A stretch of 64,000 nt of DNA, from assembly GCF_030463565.1 (NCBI RefSeq), contig NC_134646.1, positions 60,839,710 through 60,903,709 on the forward strand. The letters are read 5' to 3'. The translations under genes and the position numbers were made by a program. This document shows positions 12,001 to 23,489 of this stretch, in pieces (positions within the stretch are counted from its first letter, which is position 1; the number at the start of each line of letters is the position of its first letter). The notes under the pieces were generated by a model, which was not told the DNA's origin, ran no database searches, and saw only the letters and a list, made by a program, of their open reading frames with translations. This DNA comes from Pelecanus crispus (taxonomy: Eukaryota > Chordata > Aves > Pelecaniformes > Pelecanidae).

Positions 12001-15000
12001 GGAGTCAGATCTTAAGACAAGCCCCATTCCACCCTGCCCTAGCTCATGATTTTCAGATTGGTATCTGTAACCAGATTTAGCTCGCACACACAATTCAGGA
12101 TGGAGGAGACATGGTGTAATTTGGATCTGGGCCCATCTGTAATAGACAACTCATTTAAAAAAACCCAAACAAAACAGTACAGTTGATACAACCATCATGA
12201 AAACATGTTTAAGGTTTCTTCAAATAGATGATCAAACACTGACCTCTTTCAATGACTTTATTCCTCTGTTTACATTCCCCAAAACCTGGAAGAAAGAACA
12301 CACTAACTTAAAAGACCACTGAAACATGAGTAATTCATATTTCCTATGTAGTTCTTCAATTTCTAAGCTATGATTTCTTCTTCTGCGCAGTGGCAATAGT
12401 TAGGAGAGAACAATGCATACCTCAAAACCAAGTAAGCATTTTATCTTTAAATCAGCGTTTGTTATGAATTTGCCTGTTTTCCACATAAAAAAAATAAACT
12501 ATATATACTAGACAGCACTGAAGAGTAGAAAGTGAAAAGGTTAAATACTCAGCAGAAGAACAAATTGCCAGTTTTCCCCTCATCCATACACATGTTGGTA
12601 ATTACTTTCCTCAGCAGCATTATGCAGTTTGTGACTCTGACGACTCTTAAAGGTAAATATTTCAGGACTCTCCTAATTGTTGCTGGTTATACATCTACTT
12701 TTCAAATTCAGCAGTGATCAAAGGCACATACAAGTAAATCCCTATCTGGATTATGTTTACACTTATTATTAGGATTGAAATAGAAAACATACACTTCCAT
12801 AATTTACGCTTGTTTCATTTACCCGTCAACACTCTACACTGTCAGGTTCACCCCTTTGCGGATGGCAGGTTCACTCTCCCAAGTGCGACTACAGCCACTG
12901 TCACATAGATGTTCTTCCCGGGGCTCAGCAATAAGACATTTACTAACCACGGCAGCATCAAAACAGCAGGCAGGACATATGCACGCAGAAACAAAAGCTC
13001 CCAATATATTTTGATGTAGCTCTCCAGTTGACCTGGAACTCCCCTTCATATGTAAACAGGGGGCAAAAGAAATCCACAACAATCTCATTTTTAACTTTGA
13101 ATTTTAATAGTATGCTCTCTTTGTTAAAAATCTTCTTGCAAGTTTGTTCAGCTAGTTTTAGAAAAGATTATTTTTGTAGCTTCCAAATATGCAAAGCCAA
13201 AATCGAATTCAAAAGGAGCCTTTATATTAAGTAAATATGAACTGTAGGTGTAACTAGTTTTAAGATATGTAACAGGACATTTAACCGTATTGTTCTCAGA
13301 ATTTGCCTTCTCCAGTTCAGCTTGAATTTGGTAAAATTGTACTTACTGGTCACAAATAATAATATTTAAAACATATTTGCAATTCACTCAGGGCTATTTA
13401 TCTCACCTTCCGTCTCTGCATTTTTTGTTTGCTCACATGAAACGCCCTAATGCTCGGCCAGCTGCAGATGATTCTCTACCACGTGTTCATCTTTGCTCCT
13501 TCCCATTTCTCCTGCTCATTCATACCTTTTCTTGTGTTCCCATTTCTGATATCTAGCAACAGGTCAAGGGACAAACCTTTTAGAAAGGAACACAAACACC
13601 AAAATAAGGATTTGGTAAAACAGACTAAATATTACTGCAAATTTGCTTAAATTCAAGAAACTATAAAGCCCTTGGGTTTTTTATTCATAGATTATGTCAG
13701 CAGGTGTGTACTTCCTTTAGTGTTATTTCTTACTTGCTATATGAAGCTGCTTCCTTAGGGGGTTTAAGGACCTATTGCCGGATAAAGTTTTTTTCCCCTA
13801 GAAGTAACATTGTTCTGTTCTCTCTTACTATATTCAGAATCTGATAGACTTGTCAAAATATTTTTTCATTTACATCTTTTTTCCTATGAAGCTGTGTGAG
13901 AGAACGTATTGTTACAGTTTTTGAAGCAAGGATACAGGCCTAACAGTGCATCCAGGCAATGTCAAGCTAAACAATACTGAAAATGGATGAAAAAACTGGT
14001 TCGCTCAAGTTTTCTTCTCTATGTGCTGGATTAGAGGTGGCTGCTGAGCAGATCTTGAAGGAAGTTTAAAAAATATTGATTAAATATAGATCAATGGCAT
14101 TCCATAAGCAAAAACTGAGCACATCTAAAGCAGTGACTTAAATGTTCACATATTGGCTAAAAGTCTTTGTCTGCCTTTTTAATTGTCTCAGATAAAGGAA
14201 GTTTACAATTTTAGCATGCAATTCCCTGAAAATATAAATGATTAGGTATAAGCATGCAGTGTCTGGAAGATAAAAAGAACAGTACAGAGATATACTTAAG
14301 AAAGCAAGTGTTTATGTCCTTGATACAGCGTAGTTATAGTATATTACACAGAGTACACGAGCTGCATTGCCAAATTCAGATAGGATATAAATAGTGGTAT
14401 TAGATGTTGGTGAAATTGTAAGTGGATACATATCCGTCTACTTTACAAGCATCTGGCTGGCATTTAATATCATCACCTTCAGCCATCACTCTACCATCAT
14501 GGACTTTATATTCCATCACGGAGAATTTCTGGTTAGAAATCTTGACTATTGTGAACACAGCTTTTATATTACTAAGCACTTGTGTTTGTCAAGAACACAC
14601 TTTTCTCATTTCTATATTTGCTCCTGCCTTGTCTAGCCTATTTCTGGCTTGTCTACTCAATACCTGATATTCTGTCTTCTCTTTAGAGGACCAATTCATT
14701 GTCCACCTTGTTAAATACCTTAAATACCTTAGTTACCTTCTTTGCTGCCACATATCCTGAATTTAGGAAAATAATCTTCCACTGATACTCAGTATTCCCT
14801 GCTGCTGGATCACTACGTTGTCAGTGTGCTCCTCCGTCATGCTGGCTGATGACCTGCATGAATGCAAACGTCCAGTGCCTTTACTGAAGTAGAATCATAA
14901 GGATGAAGTGACCAGAGCTGCACAACCCAAAGAAGTAATTTTATTTTGTAAATTCAAATGCAAGTTGTCCTTTACAAGGGTTTGAAATTCCAACTTTCAT

Positions 15001-16200
15001 ATTCAAGTTCTGAAATGGTGTAGTGGTGTAACATTTTAATGATTATCCCCTCAAGCCGTTCACAAAACACATTGATTAAATCATCATTAGTTGGTTTCCT
15101 AGCAGCATAAACCTATATGATCAATATATTTCCTGACTTTGTTCAAAGGCAAATTGTAATGATTCTATTGCTCACAGAGTCATACCCAAACACTTTGATG
15201 CTTCCCTGAGTTTGATAAATGCAACCCCTTTTTAAGCCTCTGAACAGTACACCACATACCTATCCATCATTGTGGAATGACCCCATCATTACAGTACAGC
15301 TCTGAGACTGCACATCCATTCATCAAACATCTTCCTTTGACCATAATGGTAAATTCCAAGTTCATGTTCATTTGTAAAGTTTCATATTGTACTTTTCTTT
15401 ACTGTGAGCAGCAGACATTGTATCTGTGAAAGAATTAGGAACAGTAGCATCACAAATACAATCAATGCTTTTCACAAAGGAGGCTTTTAATCAGAATTTG
15501 TTAGTACCACACATCTTCTCATTTTTTAACAGAACATAGGACAGTTCTCATCTAATGGGGCAGAGGGAGAGACTCTGCTCACACTGCCTTCCCTCCAGTA
15601 GGCAGCCACCATGGGCTAAATACATTACCAAACTTTCCCAGTTTCCTTGGTGGTATTTCCTCTAAGCAGTCCCATACGCTCAGAAATTCCCCAAATCTGC
15701 CTTGTTATTTGAAAAACTATCAAGCAAACATAAAGAGCCATATGCTACTATTGCAACTGCAGATTTCCTTGCAGCCTGGCTGGGGGAAAAAAAATAATCC
15801 AGGAAGGACTTTACAGAACAGAAAAGCTGAATTTGAAATGGACTCCTTTCAAGTGACCTTCAGCTGACAATGTAATGCTCTTTATAACAACCACTTCTGC
15901 TGTGCAGCAAGTATTAGAGCGCCAATGAAAGGCTTATGAAAAATACAGGCTATTCTGGAATGTGCCATAAATAAAATAATTTTACTTAATTAATAAAAAT
16001 AGAATATAAGCTAACTTCATGCTTAATGGTCTAGCTAGAGACTGTTCATAAATTCAGCTATGTGGGATGTAATTTATCCAATCAGAACCTGTCCAATAGA
16101 AACTTGAAAAATTTGAAGAATAGTTGATCCATCCATGGCTTCCCTTATAAAAGCCTGAAAAAAACATTTCACCTCAAGAAGTAGAAAGATTTGACTGGTG
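6041..16200. other. AT-rich intergenic DNA
   Basis: Only short chance open frames (under about 95 codons), homopolymer runs (for example a C-rich run at 7993-8012 and an A/G-rich run near 8181-8208) and ordinary AT-rich sequence are seen. No gene, RNA gene or recognisable repeat family was identified. Confidence 0.5.
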
Positions 16201-16204
16201 AAAT

Positions 16205-16515
16205 GCTTAATTTTTTGCTGTAGCAACTTATGAGTGTGAATTCTGAGAAATTATTGATAGTGACAGGAAGAAAATTGAAGCTTTTGAGATATGGTGCAAG
16301 CGAAGACCCTCGCATATCTCCTGGGCAGAAAAGATGATAAATGGTCATATTAAATATATTATTGGAGAAAAGTAGACTTGGTTGTCAGAAATGAGTAGGT
16401 GTAAATGTATGTGCTTTGGACACATCAGGAGTAGAGATGGAAATAACCTTGAGAATGTAATTATGGAGTGAACAGTGACAAGTCATCATAATAGAGAGCA
16501 GACAGAAAGGAGGTG
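16205..16515 (+). mobile_element. relic of a non-LTR retrotransposon (reverse transcriptase C-terminus)
   Basis: A single + frame translates, through three stop codons, into the conserved C-terminal segment of LINE-type reverse transcriptases. It starts with a TYECEF-like block, then RKKIEAFEIWCKRR (16265 onward), HISWAEKMINGHI, CFGHIRSRDG and finally RRWIDG near 16515. The order and spacing match the family pattern in which an EAFE.WC.RR..RISW block is followed by .LGHI.R.DG and RGR...W.DG. The element is a broken fragment with no 5' part and no clear tail. The clade (L2, CR1 or RTE-like) cannot be settled by eye. Confidence 0.7.
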
Positions 16516-19500
16516 GATAGATGGCACGCAGTAGGCTGCTGTGACTTCAGTTTCTGAATGCTCAAAACTAGCAACGGATCAAGGAGGCTTCTAAAAATTC
16601 TCCTATGAAATCACCAATATGCAGGTGCCAATAAATTGATTTTACTTCACTTGCAAGCAAAGGAAACAAGTACAATTCTTCTGTCAATACAGTATTTTGT
16701 AAATTACAAGTGTATTCCCATGTATACACTTTTTCACCATGGCTTAAACATATTGACAATTGTCATTTCTGAATGTGCCTCGATACCACAAAAGTCGGGT
16801 GGCAAGTATAACTGCCCTATCTCCAAGTATGACTCAGAATAAGGACATTCTCAGACAGCACAGGGGAAAGCCCTCCTTACCAAAACCAGAGCAAAATAAC
16901 ATTTAGACAGATCATGGCTAGAGATCAGTTTCTAAGGAGTATACCATCCATACAGTATTTGGTCCCTCCCTTTATTCAGAACTGGTGGTACTCCATGAAA
17001 AATCAGCAAGCCATGGGACTCTCTCCTCTTTTCCAAGGAAGCCCTTTGTGTCTCCAGCTGATTGTCTTCATGAGATAATACACACAGTTCCTCCTCCACC
17101 CTTTTATGGATTTGCTTTGTCAATGTAGATCATGGGAGACACATGTAAGTCCCTGTTTTCAGGGCAAAACACGCTGCTTGGTCTTTTCTTAGATGAGAGT
17201 AATTTCACTGCAAATACCCTCTGGAATGGGATACCTTCTGGAGCTCTTTCATTATGGCAACCGACATTGTGAAGAAACCCACCTTTGACTCAGGTGAGTG
17301 TAACCACTGTTCTCAATTTACAGCAGGTGTAAAAAACATCAAGTCTTTTCTAAAAATAGGTAGTTAAAACAGTTAGGTGCCATTATCAAAGATACGTTAC
17401 ACTGCGAAGTTTAATTAGAAACCTCAGGGATATCGCTGAAGATCCAGTGCAGCAAACTTAGAGGCTATAATTTTAACTGGAGGAGCTGTGTGAGAGAATC
17501 AACAGACGGACAAAGAGGAAAGATGACCGGAAGATGACCAGAAACAAGGACTAATACCAAAGTCAAAAAGCTAAGAGAGAAAGCTTCTATGCAAAACTGA
17601 GGACAAAAAATTATCTCCCAGGGTTTGATTTTTACTGAGTTCAGAAGAACTGGTGTATTGCAGGAAAAGTGTATCATTGAAAAAAATAAATGGGGGGGAG
17701 GGAGGGGAGCATTCATGATTAGGAAGTAACCTGCCAGAAAGCAACCTACTAGATATCAAAAACTGGCTAAATGCTACAGTTGAAAACAAGTAATTAAGCT
17801 CCGCCCCCCCTTGACCTATTTGACTCTGACTTAAAAGATTTAACAGTGAAGGACCACACTCCACCACCTGGTTCTGCAAAGCAGAAGCTTTCAAGAGCAT
17901 AGCTATTATTAGGAAGACAAGTGCTTTCCTAACCCACCAGATAGGATTTCTTACTTCTCTGCCCAGCTGACTGACAGATATGACTTACTCTGCAGTTCAT
18001 GACACACTGTTGTGTCTTGATACAGCTATTTAGTTCTTGATCATTATTAGTATCCATGCTTACTGTACTAACAAAGACCTGAGGACAACTGTTAAGCTGT
18101 TCCTGGAAAGATGTGCGCATAGCTTAATTTAATCAACATGAATTAAGGGATTTTCTGTGCTTAAAGTAATCACTCCATACTCTCTTCTGTTTCACCTGAA
18201 AGCTGGTTTGTTCTGAAAACCTTGTGCTGCGTTATTTCCCTTACCAGTAAAAACACATTCTTCTTTTCTTGGTACTTTCCTCTAACCTCTCCTGACACGA
18301 TACAGGGAGCAAAGACACAAGACTGCCCCACCAGAGTGTTCAGCACCCTTTATTTCAGCCTGCTTATAAATTACACTTGCAATGGTAGTCTAAAATATAT
18401 TACTAAACAAACAACAAGCAGATTGGAGTAAATACATTCCAATAAAAAATAATGGGAGTAAAAGTAAATAAATTCCAACATAGTTTTGTCCAGGTAGGGA
18501 CTCGATAAATAAATAAAATCTGGGTAAAGACTAACAGACTGGGTCTTATTATTAGACAGAGCCATCCGTTAAAACCCAAGGGATCATGTGAACCTGGCTA
18601 CAGCTGTAGAAGAAGCAGAGTCCAAGTCAGATCTCAGCTGCTTGCTGAAATTAGAAGGGTGAAGGTCAAACAAGCAAAGGCAACAAACCAGACACTCGCA
18701 GCTGTAATCATATCTGCAAGCAGATTTCAGGACTATTCAGATTAAGAGTACCACAGGTCAGATTATCTGAAGCTTTTATGTTTGCACATTCTGGAAATGC
18801 CATGCATATATTCAAGCTAATTGGCAGTTAAGTGTTCATTCATACCTCCCTTAATTGGGTGTGATATCAGAACGACACGCTTTGTTTTAGCCCTTTAGAA
18901 TTTCAAATGGTGCAGAAGTACGAATCCCTGCTGCTTCTCTTCTGAGAAAAGATGGACCATTGTCTAATCATCCGATGATTACAGAATTGCACCTACCCCT
19001 CTCTCAACCACTTTGCTGATCACGATTTGTCTAAGACTCATACGAAACACCATATATCTGACTAACAGCATCTAAATTAATGGCTATCCTAAGAGCGCTC
19101 TGACAGTTTTACAGTGGTATGCTGGCAAAATACTCCTGCTGTGGACCTAGGGTATGTCAGCAAGGCTGTGTTTATACCAGAACTTACAGTCAGATAGCAA
19201 ATTATACCAGGGATGGAACAGTCTAACAGCAGAAACTGCACCTGCATTTAGTGGCTAAGGACTCCAACAACACTGATGCTGAGGGGTGGTCAAAATTTTC
19301 ATACTGCTGACTAATCATTATTTGTGAAAGCAGAAGTCTAGTGTGAACCTCTCCTAGATACTCAGCTTTCTACTGATGTATTTCAGGACTTTTTCTATGT
19401 TATATTACAGATGCGGAATCCTGAGAATTAAAAAATCTTCAAACATTACTCCACAATAATTTCTAACTTCACTATTTATCTGAGATCTGCAAGAAAACAG

Positions 19501-21589
19501 AGAGGTCTTGGTCCACAACCAAGAGTACTGCAGTGTAGGGCTTCACAAACAACTTCCTCACGATGAAATAAAATTTTAATTAAATGAGCCAACTTTGCCT
19601 GGCTCTTTCAAGTGAAATCTTTGAACTGCCACATCTTAACTACGTTAGTTACAGTGTACATATGCCGTAGAATGCAAGAGTTTATCTTATTCTTTAGTAG
19701 AAAATAAAAGTGACTAGAAGCACATACTAGAGGCTCTGCACTATTTGTCCTTAACTTAGACTAAAAACAAGTTTTGGGAATGTAGCCCTCTACCTTTTCA
19801 TTCCTATTCCTACTTCATGACCCATTGTATAAAAATTCCCAAGTAAAGATGGTGTCACTTGGTGAAAAACTTGTAACCACAGGATTAGAAGAAAACGTTA
19901 TGACATTCTAGGTCACATTAATGATATACATACAGTACCACTTTCAATAACAAGAAAACAATACTTGAAAATAAACATTAAAAACCAGAAAGTTCAGAGA
20001 CTTAGGTGAAACTTCTAGAATATGACACCCATAATACTTCAGTTCTGCCCAAAGAGAAGCCTGCCTAATATCTTCCTAGCTTTATGCTTGGGTCATAAAA
20101 AAAAAAACCGTCAGCAAAGGCCACTTCAAATTTATTTCCTGCATCATTTTTACTAACTTACATTATCTCTTCTTCTATTTAAATTGACGAGAGCTCATAT
20201 AGCTTTTTGATACATACTTCCTTTTTTTAGTTACACAAAAATCTTCTAGGGTGTTTCTGATTCATTGTGTTAATACACGTGTATTAAAAATAAGGAATCG
20301 ACACCAAATTAATTGCTTATATAAGTAATTTGATTTGGGAAGCAAAGTACCTAATGTAACAAATGTGAGGATATAAAACCCAAATTCATTAAAAGTATAA
20401 TAGTTCTAACAGTACATATTATTTTATTGACAACAAATAAGAGTCGATAGCTAGTCTGAGTACTTCAGCTCTAAGGCAAATCTAAATGGCCACTGAAGTT
20501 TGGATTAGGAGAAAGATTAAACGCTTGGTGTTGGCTTTATTTGTTTATTAAATCAGTACAACCTTGTTAAAACTGTATCATGTATCCCATTCTTACGGTC
20601 ACCTGCCCATTGTGAATGTCCCAATCCATCGATCCTTGAGCCTGGAGAGAATCATTTTATCTAAGCCTGGACTCAAAGCCAGATTAAATGCCTTGTCTGG
20701 TGGCACCCTTCTAGATTTCCAAATCAGTGTCCGAGATCTCCTAAGTGTTCCTTGCAGCTCCCAGTCATTTTCACTGAAATCCTTCTGAGCTGGTTTCACA
20801 GAGCCTATGGACATTCAAGGCTTTAACTCCCCCAGGGCAACACTGCAGGGAGACAAGGAACACAGGTGTAGGAGAGAAATTTCCTACCCACATGCTATTA
20901 CACCAGGAGTACTTGAGAGCTCCTCAGCCTTTGCACATTTTCCTCCCACACCTTGTAAATCTGGAATTTGGCATACTTCACCATAATCTTATTTACTTAG
21001 CCCTTTCCTGTCCCCTCACCCTCCGTGACTGGCAGGCCGTGCCAGCCCCTCTGCGGTGCCCAGCAAGGCCCCGTCGCACACACAGCCCCTGCGGAGGAGC
21101 CCGTCCCTCCACGCAGACTGGTCCCGGCCGCCCACCTTTAATTTGCTCTATAGAAAAATCCATTAGAGATTTTCAAAACTGAGAAGAATGATACTTTTAG
21201 GTGGTTCAAGTAACCAAGAGTAGTCAGCTGAAGACCTTGTATTAGCCTTGATCGGTTAAAAGTCACCTTTTTGTTGTCACGCACCTTCTCTGAGCAGGGC
21301 AGGCATCTGGAAAACTTTCTAGCCACCTATACTTCAGACATGCAGGGCACATAACGCAGATTCAAAACAGACAGATATATCCCACTTTGCTACTGCCTTT
21401 CCAGACATACCCCATCTCTTGGAAATATGAAAGAATATTAAATTACAAAGACATTTTGCATGGAAGGATTTCCTGAGTTGGCTGGCAAGGGCTCCTTCAG
21501 TCTGCATATTCAAGTTCCTCCTGAAGATTTATAACTAAATTAATGCTGGAGAAACTCATCTGCCAACAACGAGCAGGAGAAATTTGGAC
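16516..21589. other. AT-rich intergenic DNA upstream of the PDS5A promoter
   Basis: No gene or repeat family is recognised. It holds an 18-bp perfect palindrome at 20270-20287 centred on CACGTG (an E-box). GC content rises between about 21020 and 21130 ahead of the main island. Confidence 0.5.
20270..20287. repeat. 18-bp perfect palindrome with central E-box
   Basis: TTAATACACGTGTATTAA is its own reverse complement and contains CACGTG. It may be a bHLH site or chance in AT-rich DNA. Confidence 0.5.
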
Positions 21590-22001
21590 GTCGACGCGTG
21601 GATGCTGCTCTTCCCCCCCATCTGCCTGAAGAAGGGCCATTTACTCCCCCCCCGGCCACGGCACTCTCCGTGCCACCCCACACACAGCCACCGGCCCCGT
21701 TTCCTCATTCATCCCGCCGACCAGGCCTCACCGCCGCCGGCAGCTGCCCGAGGGACCGGCCAGGCGAGCCCGCGCAGCCCGGCTCCCTCAGGAAGCACCA
21801 ACATGTCTCCCCCCCTCCCGCACACGGCGCTGCCGCCCTGCAGCCGGGAACCCGCCGGCCCCGGCCCCCCCCGCCGCCCGGGCCTCGCCCTCCGAGCCGC
21901 CCGTTGCCCCCCGCCGCCCGGGAGGCGAGCCCCGCGGGGTCGGGGCCCGGCCGGAGAGCGGCCCTCAGGCCGCGGCCCGCCCGGCTCGGCCGCTCCGGGG
22001 C

Positions 22002-22013
22002 TTTTGGCGCCAA
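22002..22013. promoter_or_regulatory. E2F-like site TTTTGGCGCCAA
   Basis: This matches the E2F consensus TTTSGCGC and contains a perfect palindrome, TTGGCGCCAA, inside the PDS5A CpG island. Cell-cycle control by E2F would fit a cohesin factor, but binding is not shown. Confidence 0.45.
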
Positions 22014-22174
22014 GCGGGAGGCAGCGCTGCGGCGGCCGCGCCCGGTACTGCCCGCCGCCGCCGCCCTGCGCGGGGCTCGGCGGGCTACGAGACTTACTGG
22101 CCGGCCTCGCCCCTGCCCCGGGGCCGGGGGATCCTGGCTGGGCGGCGCCGCGGGCCCGGCCCCCGGACCGAGGG

Positions 22175-22295
22175 CGGGCGGGCAGGGGGAGGGGGGCGGC
22201 GCGGAGCCTCCTCCCGGGCTGCTCTTCCCCGGCCGGACGGAGAGCGGCACTGTGTCCCCGCGGCGCACGCTCCGCCGGAGCCTCCCCCTCTCCCC
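22175..22295 (+). repeat. 121-bp inverted duplication, copy B
   Basis: Identical to the reverse complement of 4070-4190. It lies about 200-320 bp upstream of the PDS5A exon 1 donor (22494/22495), so it is probably core promoter or 5' UTR. In the sense direction of the presumed divergent gene at island 1, copy A has the same orientation and a similar distance to a donor-like site. Differences between the copies are confined to insertions or deletions at the edges. Confidence 0.95.
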
Positions 22296-22494
22296 AGCCG
22301 CCGCCGCCGCCGCTGCCGCCACCGAGCAGCCTCCCCCTCCCCCCACCCCTCCCCGAGCAGGAGCCGCCGCCGCACCGCGGAGCAGGGAGGCGGCGGGAGC
22401 AGCCAGGGCAGCGGCCGGCAGGGGTGGCGGCGGAGCGGCGAGGACCACCCGGCACGGAGGCTACTCAATGCTGCACCTTCCGGAGCTGCATGAG
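22296..22494 (+). other. PDS5A: PDS5A exon 1, probable non-coding 5' UTR (start uncertain)
   Basis: The last exon bases GCATGAG are followed by GTAAAG at 22495, a strong donor at the downstream edge of the densest part of the island. The start codon lies in the next exon. The 5' limit given is a placeholder, because the TSS may be anywhere in the island. An alternative is that the coding exon is reached from another upstream exon. Confidence 0.55.
22297..22325 (+). repeat. GCC trinucleotide run
   Basis: About eight GCC triplets, one changed to GCT, followed by ACCGAGCAG. The run is absent from copy A of the duplication, so the two islands differ here by triplet expansion or loss. Likely within the 5' UTR or core promoter. 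Confidence 0.8.
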
Positions 22495-23318
22495 GTAAAG
22501 GCGGCTCCGGGTCCCGCTTCCCTCCGTCCCCGCTCCCCCCCCCCCGCTCCCCCCCCCTCCCCGTCGCCCGCGGCCGGCGGGGGTGTGTGCGCGGAGCCGG
22601 GGGGTGGCGGGGGGCTCTTTGTGGGCCCGGCCGGGTGCGGGGCGGCGGGGCGAGGAGGGGCTGCGGGGCGAGGGGCTGAGGGGACATGAAGTTGCGGGAA
22701 CAAATGGAAAGTGGAGAGTGGCCTGGCCCCCTCCCCGGGGGGGCTCCCGCCGCCGCGGGGGGGGCGGGCGGGGGGCTCGGCGCCGGGCGGGGGGGGCCGG
22801 CGGGGCTGTTTTGTTTGCGCTCGCCGCCGCCTCCCTCCCTCCCTCCCCCTCTCCTGTTGGTTTCTCTGCCTCCTGATAGTTTTGAGGCCTAACTGTTTAG
22901 GCCTCGTCTCCCGGCTCCGGGGCCGGTGCGCCGGCTCCGAAGCCCCCCCCTCCCGGGGGCCGGGAATTGCACCCCCGGGCCGTAACGGGCCCCCGGCCCG
23001 GGGGCATCCTTCGATCGAGCCCGAAATTTCATTGTAAAATCGTCGGCTCCGAACTAACAGTGTTGGGCTGGAGCAGCCCCGCAATGAAAGGAGGCGCCGG
23101 AGGGGAATGGAGGGGCCGGAGTTGTGGGAGCGGCGGCGGCGGCGGCGGCGGGCCCGGCCTTGCTCCGGCGCCGCCCGGCGCGGGGGGATGCGGCGGCGGC
23201 GGGGGGCGCAGCCGGCGGGGGGATAACCGGGGCCTTCTGCGAATTGAGGGTGAGAAATGGAAAAAGAGGGTTAGAAAGTCGTTTCCATTCTGCTGAACTT
23301 TTGTTTTCTGACCGATAG
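22495..23318 (+). other. PDS5A: PDS5A intron 1
   Basis: About 820 bp, still GC-rich, with a (GGC)n run at 23131-23151 and CCTCC/CCCC tracts near 22820-22850. The acceptor is probably the TAG at 23316-23318, after a pyrimidine-rich stretch (CTTTTGTTTTCTG). A second AG follows two bases later and another ten bases further on, so the exact exon 2 start is uncertain by up to 12 bases. Confidence 0.6.
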
Positions 23319-23369
23319 AGGCCGGTAGAGGACTGTGGAGAAGGAAAGTTTATAAGCAGCAGCACCAGG

Positions 23370-23489
23370 ATGGACTTCCCTGCTACCCAACCAAAACCTG
23401 CTGCCGACGGTAAAATCATCTACTATCCTCCTGGAGTGAAGGAGATTACGGACAAAATTACCAACGATGAGGTGGTTAAACGGTTAAAG
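23370..23489 (+). CDS. PDS5A: PDS5A exon 2, coding part (codons 1-40)
   Basis: ATG at 23370 in context CACCAGGATGG, with G at +4. The 40 codons read [19 protein letters not shown] and continue through [15 protein letters not shown] to KRLK, then GTGAGA. The phase is 0 at the exon end. Compared with the human protein as remembered, the segment between PKPA and ADGK is several residues shorter and the GKI.YPPG stretch has one extra residue. Both are ordinary variation in a disordered N-terminus. Confidence 0.95.

Larger units (their letters stand above)
21590..23260 (+). promoter_or_regulatory. PDS5A: CpG island 2, PDS5A promoter and first exon
   Basis: Sharp-edged, very GC-rich, CpG-dense sequence containing many Sp1-type boxes, an E2F-like palindrome at 22004-22013, a GCC-triplet run at 22297-22320 and the second copy of the 121-bp duplication. 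It sits immediately upstream of the PDS5A start codon exon, as expected for the TATA-less CpG promoter of a broadly expressed cohesin factor. The TSS cannot be fixed from sequence. The frames of 200-360 codons in this island are by-products of its GC content. Confidence 0.9.

Noticed and set aside
21584..23419. Frames of 200-360 codons on both strands of CpG island 2
   Set aside because: Same compositional effect. The real start is the PDS5A ATG at 23370.
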